Positions 49,622 through 56,781 of a stretch of 64,000 nucleotides of DNA are shown in pieces; position 1 is the first letter of the stretch; every line of letters starts with the position of its first letter. The notes beneath the pieces were generated by a model that was not told where the DNA came from, searched no databases, and saw only the letters and a program-made list of their open reading frames with translations. The translations under genes and the position numbers were made by a program. The DNA is from Pelagibius sp028280305 (GTDB lineage Bacteria; Pseudomonadota; Alphaproteobacteria; Kiloniellales; Kiloniellaceae): NCBI RefSeq assembly GCF_965233615.1, contig NZ_OZ247495.1; one strand, given 5' to 3'.

Positions 49622-50782
49622 ATGGCTCTCAAGGTAGCTGCGCGCGGCAACGTCCCTCCGTTTATCGTCATGGACGTCATGCGGGCGGCCAACGAACGCG
49701 AGGCGGCCGGCGGCGACGTTCTCCACCTGGAGGTCGGCCAGCCCGGCACGCCGGCCCCCGATGGGGTGCGGGCGGCGGCGCGGCGCGCGCTCGATGAAAA
49801 CCTGATCGGCTACACCGACGCCATGGGCCTGCCCGGCCTGCGGCGGCGGATCGCCAGGCACTATTCAGACTGGTACGGCTGCGATCTCGACTATCGCCGG
49901 GTGATGGTCACCACCGGCTCCTCCGCCGGCTTCCTGCTGTCGTTTCTGGCGGCTTTCGAGCCCGGTGACCGGGTGGCCTTGGCGGCTCCGGGCTATCCGG
50001 CCTACCGCAATATCCTCGCCGCCCTCGGCGTCGAACCGGTATTGCTGCCGTCGGAGGCGGAACACCGGTTCCAGCCGACGCCCGAACTGCTCGAACGGCT
50101 TCCCGCGCCGCCCGATGGACTGATCCTGGCATCGCCCTCCAATCCGGCGGGGACCATGGTGGGGCAGGCCGAATTGCAGGCGCTGGTGGACTACTGTGCG
50201 GCCGCAGGCATCCGCCTGATCTCCGATGAGATCTATCACGGCATCTGCTTTGCCCAGCCTGGAATCACGGCGTTGTCGCTGAGCGAAGACGCGGTGATCA
50301 TCAACAGTTTCTCAAAGTACTTCTCCATGACCGGCTGGCGGCTCGGCTGGATGGTGTTGCCGGAAGACCTGGTGCGCCCCATTGAGTGCCTGGCGCAGAA
50401 CCTCTTTATCTCGGCGCCCAGTCTTTCGCAGATAGCCGGGGAGGCGGCATTCGACTGTGCCGCACAGCTCAACGGCTACGTCGATGCCTATGCGCGCAAT
50501 CGCGCACTGCTGCTGAAGGAGCTTCCGAAAGCCGGCCTCGATCGTCTGGCACCGGCCGACGGCGCCTTTTACATCTATGCCGACGTCTCTGCCCTTACGG
50601 ATGACAGCGAAGCGCTCTGCCGCCGTATGTTGGCGGAGATCGGCGTGGCGGCGACCCCGGGGACGGATTTCGATCCGGCCCGTGGGAACCGCTTTCTCAG
50701 ATTCTCTTTCGCCGGCCGTGAAGCCGAGATGGCCGAAGCCGCCCGGCGCCTTCAGACCTGGCTACCCGGCGCCTGCGGCTGA
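49622..50782 (+). CDS. PLP-dependent class I/II aminotransferase
   Basis: The 386-residue cytoplasmic enzyme has the aspartate-aminotransferase fold: LEVGQPGTPAPDGV, YTDAMGLPGLRRRIA, MVTTGSSAGFLLSF, SPSNPAGTMVG, LISDEIYHGI. The PLP-binding Lys232 is in NSFSKYFSMTGWRLGW. The C-terminal RFLRFSFAG holds the carboxylate-binding Arg. Its amino donor and acceptor are not identifiable. It begins 21 bases after the GGT-like gene and is probably co-transcribed. It ends before a strong terminator. Confidence 0.93.
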   Translation: MALKVAARGNVPPFIVMDVMRAANEREAAGGDVLHLEVGQPGTPAPDGVRAAARRALDENLIGYTDAMGLPGLRRRIARHYSDWYGCDLDYRRVMVTTGSSAGFLLSFLAAFEPGDRVALAAPGYPAYRNILAALGVEPVLLPSEAEHRFQPTPELLERLPAPPDGLILASPSNPAGTMVGQAELQALVDYCAAAGIRLISDEIYHGICFAQPGITALSLSEDAVIINSFSKYFSMTGWRLGWMVLPEDLVRPIECLAQNLFISAPSLSQIAGEAAFDCAAQLNGYVDAYARNRALLLKELPKAGLDRLAPADGAFYIYADVSALTDDSEALCRRMLAEIGVAATPGTDFDPARGNRFLRFSFAGREAEMAEAARRLQTWLPGACG

Positions 50783-50833
50783 CGATTCCCTGGTGAAGCG
50801 GGGTCTGCCGACAATCCGCCGAGATCGTGAAAA

Positions 50834-50864
50834 GGGCCTCACCGCAAGCAGTGAGGCCCTTTTT
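50834..50864. terminator. bidirectional intrinsic terminator
   Basis: GGGCCTCAC (50834-50842) pairs perfectly with GTGAGGCCC (50851-50859). It is followed by TTTTT on the + strand, and on the minus strand by TTTTC. It ends the aminotransferase transcript and probably ended the rne transcript before the IS inserted between them. Confidence 0.88.
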
Positions 50865-50902
50865 GTTGTTCACAAGTTTTCAACGCCCAAAGGCGGTTTG
50901 GA

Positions 50903-50906
50903 CTAG
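50903..50906. repeat. IS target-site duplication, left copy (CTAG)
   Basis: CTAG next to the left terminal repeat matches CTAG at 51752-51755. On the minus strand it supplies the TAG stop of the transposase frame. Confidence 0.88.
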
Positions 50907-51672
50907 GTAGCGGACTCATAAGCTTCGCACCAGATTCTGACAGCGGCGATTTTGATGAAGGCGAGGAAGGCATGTGATGTCTTGTCGTATCGGGTTGCGA
51001 TGCGCCGGAAGGATTTCTTGATACGGCCGATGAAGCGCTCGACCTTGTTGCGTTGACGATAGAGTTCCCGGTCGAATGGGATCGGTATCTTGCGGTCGGA
51101 TTTGGAGGGGATCACCGCTTCCGCTCCCTTCTCCCAGATCAGGTTTCGAATGTGGTTGGCGTCGTATGCCTTGTCGGCCAGAACAGCCTGTCCGGGTTGC
51201 AAGTCCCCCAGCAGAAGCGGCGCCACCGGCCCGTCATGGGCCTGTCCCGGCGTCAGGTGGACCTTCAACGGTAGCCCCCATTCATTGACCAGAACGTGGA
51301 TTTTTGTGGTCAGACCGCCACGTGAACGACCCATGCATCGTCGGGGATCGTTTTTTTGAGCGTGGCCCCGGCGTGATGCACGCGCACCGACGTGCCGTCG
51401 ATCATCACCACATCGCCGTTGTGAGCATCCACCACCGCGTCCATGACCCGGTCCCAGACGCCGGCCCGGGTCCAGCGGCGGAAGCGGTTGTACACAGTGG
51501 TATAGGGGCCGTAGCGCCCGGGCAGGTCGCGCCACGGACAGCCGGTGCGCAACACGTAGAAGATGCCATTCAGAACCTGCCGGTCATCGCGCCGCTGCAC
51601 ACCCCTCACCTTGTTCGGCAGAATCGGTTGGATGAACCGCCATTCCAGCTCCGTAAGATCATAGCGTGACAT
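50903..51672 (-). CDS. IS5-family transposase, expressed by -1 frameshift (orfA-orfB)
   Basis: The first frame starts at ATG 51672 (MSRYDLTELEWRFIQPILP, GCPWRDLPGRYGPYTTVYNRF, VVMIDGTSVRVH with the first catalytic Asp) and alone ends at 51310. The second frame, open from 51535 down to 50903, carries RCMGRSRGGLTTKIH, VLADKAYDA with the second Asp, and RNKVERFIGRIKK with the catalytic Glu. Seven A residues (complement of 51351-51357) allow a -1 slip that joins them as KKNDPRRCMGRS. The stop codon TAG is completed by the flanking CTAG duplication rather than by IS sequence. Confidence 0.9.
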
Positions 51673-51751
51673 GCTCTCCTCCGAACGCCAAACCAGACCA
51701 TCACAGAATCACAAACCGCTGATCTTGAAAATAGATTTATGAGTGCACTAC
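50907..51751 (-). mobile_element. IS5-family (IS427-like group) insertion sequence, 845 bp
   Basis: The element has 15-bp terminal inverted repeats: GTAGCGGACTCATAA at 50907-50921, and the complement of GTAGTGCACTCATAA at 51737-51751, two mismatches. It is flanked by a 4-bp direct repeat CTAG (50903-50906 and 51752-51755), the target duplication. It encodes a DDE transposase in two frames joined by a -1 frameshift. The right CTAG contains the stop codon of rne, so the host gene stays intact. No inactivating change is visible, so it may be active. Confidence 0.93.
51351..51357 (-). promoter_or_regulatory. A7 slippery site for -1 transposase frameshift
   Basis: On the minus strand CTC-AAA-AAA-ACG is read in the first frame. 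A one-base backward slip on AAA-AAA gives AAC-GAT and enters the second frame. The joined sequence matches the usual IS427-group transposase at this point. Confidence 0.8.
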
Positions 51752-51755
51752 CTAG
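51752..51755. repeat. IS target-site duplication, right copy (CTAG), includes the rne stop
   Basis: CTAG directly outside the right terminal repeat is identical to 50903-50906. Its complement contains the TAG stop codon of rne at 51754-51752. Confidence 0.88.
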
Positions 51756-54550
51756 ATGAAACGGTTCCACCAGCCGCGGCGCTTCGGCTCATCGCTGGTC
51801 TCGCCGCCGCCGGTCTGTGGTTCCAGGCTGCCGGGTGCGAGGGTCGCGCCCTCGCGCTCGCTATCTGCTCCGTCCTTGGCGGATGTCGGGCTCGCCGGCT
51901 CGATCACCACCTTCGGGTCATCGGCAAGAATGGCCTCGGGTTTCGCAGAAGCCGGCTTTTCGCCGTTGGTTTGCTCGGCTGGGCTCTGCTCTTCGTCCGC
52001 TTGCGCAGCCTCGTCTGACTTGCGGCTGCGGCCCCGTCCGCGGGCGGCACCCCCGCGACGGCCCCGGGTGCGTTTGGGCTTCTCGGCCGTATCCTCAGCG
52101 GCGCCTTCTTCCGCTGCGCTTTCAGCCGTCTCCGCCGCCGCGTCGCCGTCAGAGGCCTCTGCCGCTGCGGTATCATCCGCCTTGGCATCGCTTTTCCGGC
52201 TTCCGCGCCGCTGCCGCGGGCTGCGACGCCGCTTCGGCTTGTCCTCAGTCGCTTCCTCACCGCCGGCGGCTTCCTGGTTTTCCGAGGTCTCCGCCTCCTG
52301 AGACTCCGCGTTTTCATCCGCGTCGGTTCCGGCCGCTTCATCGGCAGCTTCGACAGTCTCGGTATCGCTGTCCTCGCCCCGGCGCCGTGACCGACGCCGC
52401 CCGCCGCGCTTGCCGCGGCGTTTGCGCTTGCGCTGGCGCTCGTCGTCCTGATCCTCAGCGGCGACTTCGCGACCCTCTGTGATCTCGTCGTCGTCACTGC
52501 TTTCCACGTTAGCCGCGGACTCTTCCACCGGCGGCTGTTCGTCATCCCGCTGACGGCGGCTGCGCCGACGGCGGCCGCGTTTGCGGTCCCCGTCCGAGCT
52601 GTCGGCCGTCCGGTCCTGCTGGGGGGGGCGCCGCCGTTCGGTCACCTCTCCATCACGCTCGATGATGAACGCATCAGTCGTCAGGTGATCGTCGGTTTCG
52701 ATCGAGATGCGGAAGCCGTGGCGCTGCTCGATGGCGGCGAGATGATCGCGTTTCTTATTGAGAATATAAAGCGCCACACTGGTCGGCATGGTTGCGGTGA
52801 TTTCCGCATCGCTTCCTCGCTGGCCTTCTTCTTCAAGGCGTCTGAGAACCTGCAATGCCAGGGATTCCACGGTGCGTATGCGTCCGGTCCCTCCGCAGTG
52901 CGGGCAGACCTCGGTGGAGCTTTCGAAGAGACTCGGGCGCATTCTCTGGCGCGACATCTCCAGCAGCCCGAAAGGCGAGATGCGGCCGAGCTGGATGCGC
53001 GCCCGGTCGCTGCGCAAAGCATCCTTCAGGCGCCGCTCAACCTCCCGGTTGCGCCGCGATTCCTCCATGTCGATGAAGTCGATCACGATCAGACCGGCGA
53101 GGTCGCGCAGCTTCAACTGCCGCCCGACCTCTTCAGCCGCTTCGAGATTGGTCTTGAGCGCGGTTTCCTCGATATGACGCTCCCGCGTCGCTCTGCCGGA
53201 GTTCACGTCGATCGCCACCAGTGCTTCGGTCTGATTGAGCACGAGATATCCGCCGGAGCGAAGCTGCACGGTGTTGGAGTGCATGGCATCCAACTGGCTT
53301 TCGACCTGGAAACGCTGGAACAGCGGTACTTCGCTGTCCTTGTATTGCTGAACCTTCTTGGCGTGGCTCGGTGTCAGGGACTTCATGAAGTCCTTGGCGG
53401 CCTTGTAGCTTTCCTCGCCATCGACCAGCACTTCTTCCATATCGCGGCTGTAGAGGTCGCGGATGCTGCGCTTGATCAGGTTCGCTTCTTCATAGATCAG
53501 CGCCGGGGCAGTCGACTGCAGAGTCGACTCGCGGATCGTGTTCCAGAGCCGCAGCAGATAGTCGTAGTCGCGGCGGATCTCCACCTTTGTGCGCTGGCTG
53601 CCGGCGGTTCGCACGATGACAGCGATACCTTCGGGAATCTCCAGCTCGCTCAGGACCTGCTTCAGCCGCCGGCGGTCGCTGGTGTTGCTGATCTTGCGGC
53701 TGATACCGCCCCCCTTGTTGGTGTTGGGCATCAGAACGCAGTAGCGGCCGGGAAGGGAGAGATAGCTGGTCAGCGCGGCACCCTTGTTGCCGCGCTCCTC
53801 CTTGGTGACCTGCACCAGAATCACTTGACGGCGCTTGATGACTTCCTGGATCTTATAGCGGCGCAACAGCTTGGCGCGGCGCTGGGCGGCCTCTTCGGCC
53901 TCATCGCCACCGACCTCGTCGACCTTTTGCTCGACTTCCACCTCTTCTGGGGCCGCACCTTCGGCTTTCGCATTCTCGCCCGCATCTTCCGGATCGGTGC
54001 CTTCCGAGTCGGCTGGGCCATCGGCATCCGCAGAGCCGTCGCCCGCCTCCGCAGCTTCGACTGCGGCATCGCCGGCCTCCGCCGACGCGTCCTCTGCGGC
54101 AGCATCGCCTTCGGCAAGGGCGTCTTCAGCGACAGCGCCTTCACTTTCGGCATCTGTCTCCGCGTCTTCGGTTGCGGCGCCGTTCTCTTCGGCGTCGGCC
54201 TCGACAGCGGGCTCCTCTTCGACCTCGACGTCGTCAGGGGCTTCGTCGGAAGGCTCGGACCGCAGCGCCGCCTCTTCGGCCAGCAGGGCCTCTCGGTCGG
54301 CGATGGGAATACGGTAATAGTCCGGATGGATTTCGCTGAACGGCAGGAAACCGTGGCGATTGCCGCCGTAGTCGACGAAGGCGGCCTGCAGAGAGGGCTC
54401 TACCCGCGTGATCTTCGCGAGATAGATATTTCCTTTAAGCTGCTTTCTTGAGGATGTTTCGAAGTCGAAGTCTTCGACGCGGTTGCCCGCCAGGACAACC
54501 ACCCGCGTCTCTTCGGGGTGGCTGGAATCGATAAGTATACGTTTTGCCAT
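51752..54550 (-). CDS. rne: ribonuclease E
   Basis: RNase E is the membrane-associated endonuclease that starts mRNA decay and processes rRNA and tRNA. The 932-residue protein has an N-terminal S1 domain (KGNIYLAKITRVEPSLQAAFVDYGG) split by an acidic Asp/Glu/Ala insertion of about 130 residues (about 85-215). The 5'-sensor and catalytic DNase-I-like domain follows (VAIDVNSGRATRERHIEETALKTN, IVIDFIDM), then the Zn-link CPHCGGTGRIRT. The C-terminal half, about 330 residues, is a disordered scaffold with basic RRRSRRR patches and acidic stretches. ATG 54550 (MAKRILIDSSHPEET) is the conserved start. An IS lies at its stop codon. Confidence 0.97.
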   Translation of the reverse strand: MAKRILIDSSHPEETRVVVLAGNRVEDFDFETSSRKQLKGNIYLAKITRVEPSLQAAFVDYGGNRHGFLPFSEIHPDYYRIPIADREALLAEEAALRSEPSDEAPDDVEVEEEPAVEADAEENGAATEDAETDAESEGAVAEDALAEGDAAAEDASAEAGDAAVEAAEAGDGSADADGPADSEGTDPEDAGENAKAEGAAPEEVEVEQKVDEVGGDEAEEAAQRRAKLLRRYKIQEVIKRRQVILVQVTKEERGNKGAALTSYLSLPGRYCVLMPNTNKGGGISRKISNTSDRRRLKQVLSELEIPEGIAVIVRTAGSQRTKVEIRRDYDYLLRLWNTIRESTLQSTAPALIYEEANLIKRSIRDLYSRDMEEVLVDGEESYKAAKDFMKSLTPSHAKKVQQYKDSEVPLFQRFQVESQLDAMHSNTVQLRSGGYLVLNQTEALVAIDVNSGRATRERHIEETALKTNLEAAEEVGRQLKLRDLAGLIVIDFIDMEESRRNREVERRLKDALRSDRARIQLGRISPFGLLEMSRQRMRPSLFESSTEVCPHCGGTGRIRTVESLALQVLRRLEEEGQRGSDAEITATMPTSVALYILNKKRDHLAAIEQRHGFRISIETDDHLTTDAFIIERDGEVTERRRPPQQDRTADSSDGDRKRGRRRRSRRQRDDEQPPVEESAANVESSDDDEITEGREVAAEDQDDERQRKRKRRGKRGGRRRSRRRGEDSDTETVEAADEAAGTDADENAESQEAETSENQEAAGGEEATEDKPKRRRSPRQRRGSRKSDAKADDTAAAEASDGDAAAETAESAAEEGAAEDTAEKPKRTRGRRGGAARGRGRSRKSDEAAQADEEQSPAEQTNGEKPASAKPEAILADDPKVVIEPASPTSAKDGADSEREGATLAPGSLEPQTGGGETSDEPKRRGWWNRFI

Positions 54551-55206
54551 TAAGGAACAACTCCGGAACGCGCAGCGCGGACCCTTCGGGAGCGGCATAC
54601 CTGCCTCCCGGCCGCGGCGCGAAAGTCTTGGGAACTCGTTTGGTCGACATCTCTATCGTCTGGACCATCATGCGAACGAGCATTCTTTCGTTTTCGAGGT
54701 GATGGTGGTCGCCGATCTCAGTTTTGAGAGTCCGCGGTCATTTCCTCGATGGCCAGGGCGCATCCAGTCTTCAGATGGGGCCAGACCGTGAATTTGGGGG
54801 AGCCATGTCTTCGCTGTCGTCTGTTTTCGCGGATAAGACGTCTGCAAGACGGCGGCGACTACAGGGCTCTTTGTTTGCAATTCCAAGTTTACCGGCGCGG
54901 CCACCTTTCGATGACCGCTGCCCTTCTGCCACGCTGCTTTCTTGAGAAAGACCAGGAAGGCAATAAGAATCGCTATCTCAATGATATCAGGCCTTGTCTG
55001 GGCATGCCAGACCCTATTCGCAGTTGCACCCAAGGCCGATCAACGCAAACCCCGCGGTTGTCCCCCGCCCGTCGGGAGACCATCTTAGGGATATATGCCG
55101 GAAATCAAGGCGCCGGCCGGGCCCTAGCTTTGCTCTGGCCCAAGCCCGGCGCTTCGGATATATCTGGGGGCTATAACGCTATTAACCGCAAGATGTTGAA
55201 AGAGCT
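54551..55206. other. long divergent gap between rne and the amidase gene
   Basis: The 656-base region contains no frame I would call a gene. It is AT-richer from about 54640 to 55200. By analogy with other bacteria, a long 5' untranslated region of rne that serves autoregulation by RNase E is expected on the left, and the amidase promoter on the right. I found no known RNA motif. Confidence 0.5.
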
Positions 55207-56520
55207 ATGAAGTTTCGGCAGAGCTTGCTGGTCTTAGTCTGCCTGTTCCTTTCCGCCGGCCTTTCCGCGGGGCTCAGCTCGGCCTCGGCCATGCCGGAGA
55301 TCACCGCGGCCCGCATCGGGGAGACCCCGGAGCGGACGCGTTTCGTGATGGAACTGAGCGACAGCGTCCCCTACAGGGTCTTTACCCTGCCGGATCCCTT
55401 CCGGGTGGTCATCGATCTTCCGGAGGTGGCCTGGACCGTCCCGGAGGGGCGTCAGCCGACCGCGCGGGGCCTCGTTACCGGCCTCCGGTTCGGGCTCTTT
55501 ACGGCGGGCACCAGCCGGATTGTGCTCGACGTCAGCCAGCCGACCCATCTGCAGAAGGTCTTCGTGATTCCGCCCCGGGACGGCAAGCCCCTGCGGCTGG
55601 TGGTGGATCTGGAGCAAGTCAGCCGCGCGACCTATTTCGCCGCCGCCGGACAGGCGCCGACCGGCGGCTCCGGCAAAGCGCCAGCTGCCTCGGGCAGCAG
55701 CGGGCCCAAGGTCGCAACCTCTCCGCAGCCCCTAAGCGCCCCGGGGAGCGCCCCGGGTAGTCCCTCGGGCACCGCTGCACTGCCGCGGCTGAAGCCGAAA
55801 CCCGGCGGCAGCAAGCCCGTCGATACCAGGCCGATCATTGTCATCGATCCGGGCCACGGCGGTGTCGATCCAGGGGCAATCGGCGTTTCCGGCGCCTATG
55901 AGAAGAATATCGCCCTGGATTACGGCCGCGCCCTCAAGCGGGCGCTGGCGGCAACCGGCCGCTATCGGGTCGTCGCCACCCGCGACCGGGATGTGTTCCT
56001 GAAGCTGCGGGAAAGGATTGCCCTGGCGCAAAGGGCCAATGGTGACCTCTTCATTTCCCTGCACGCCAATATCCATCGCTCCGGCAAGATACGCGGCGCC
56101 TCCGTCTACACCCTCTCGGAAACCGCATCGGATAAGGAGGCCGCGGCCATCGCCGCTGCGGAAAACGCGGCGGATGTGCTGGCGGGGGTCGATCTGACCG
56201 ACCAGACCGGCGATGTCCGCGGCATTCTGATCGACCTGGCCCAGCGGGAAACCATGAATCTTTCGAAGAAATTCGCCAACGATCTGGTGGTCGAGGTCGG
56301 CAAGGACGTAAAGCTGCTGCGCAATACCCACCGGTTTGCGGGCTTTGCCGTGCTGAAATCGCCTACGATTCCCTCGGTTCTCTTCGAGATCGGCTATATG
56401 TCCAATCGCCAGGAAGAACGTCTTTTGCGTAGCAAAGCCCACCGAGATAAGGTAGTTGCTTCGATTATTCGCGCGATTGACGGATTTTTCAGCAAGCAGC
56501 GCACGGCCACGAGATCCTAG
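55207..56520 (+). CDS. N-acetylmuramoyl-L-alanine amidase (AmiC type, AMIN plus Amidase_3)
   Basis: The periplasmic enzyme cuts peptide from glycan to separate daughter cells. The 437-residue protein has a signal peptide (residues 1-27, SSASA), an AMIN domain for septal targeting (about 30-130, EITAARIGETPERTRFVMEL), and a Pro/Ser/Ala-rich linker. The zinc-dependent Amidase_3 domain has IVIDPGHGGVDPGAIG with the zinc His near residue 219, Glu in GAYEKNIAL, SLHANIHR with a second zinc His, and SVLFEIGYMSN with the catalytic Glu. It precedes the PBP1A gene, and rne-amidase-PBP1A-prfB is a familiar alphaproteobacterial order. Confidence 0.95.
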   Translation: MKFRQSLLVLVCLFLSAGLSAGLSSASAMPEITAARIGETPERTRFVMELSDSVPYRVFTLPDPFRVVIDLPEVAWTVPEGRQPTARGLVTGLRFGLFTAGTSRIVLDVSQPTHLQKVFVIPPRDGKPLRLVVDLEQVSRATYFAAAGQAPTGGSGKAPAASGSSGPKVATSPQPLSAPGSAPGSPSGTAALPRLKPKPGGSKPVDTRPIIVIDPGHGGVDPGAIGVSGAYEKNIALDYGRALKRALAATGRYRVVATRDRDVFLKLRERIALAQRANGDLFISLHANIHRSGKIRGASVYTLSETASDKEAAAIAAAENAADVLAGVDLTDQTGDVRGILIDLAQRETMNLSKKFANDLVVEVGKDVKLLRNTHRFAGFAVLKSPTIPSVLFEIGYMSNRQEERLLRSKAHRDKVVASIIRAIDGFFSKQRTATRS

Positions 56521-56781
56521 GCTTGATCATAGGCTTGCCACATTTCGGCACTAGGCTCGCAACCATCTGCAATGACTGGGATTTGATAACTAGGGGTTTA
56601 ACGTCGGACGGTTTACATTCGAAATCGGACATGGCTGAGACCTCAGGGTTGAGGTTCCATAAAGCCTTTTGACGTAGCATGGCGCCTTCGCTTGCACCCC
56701 CTTGATCCGGGCCCGGGGCTTTATCCCTCCGGTAACGACGGCGCCGAACTGCTCTGACAGACAGCAAGATACGGTAAAGCA

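Noticed and set aside
50903..51672. Transposase as a decayed pseudogene
   Set aside because: The two frames join at an A7 slippery run in the conserved place, ends and target duplication are intact, and the DDE residues are present.
52685..54451. 588-codon open frame antisense to rne
   Set aside because: It lacks domain motifs and lies opposite the conserved RNase E catalytic region.
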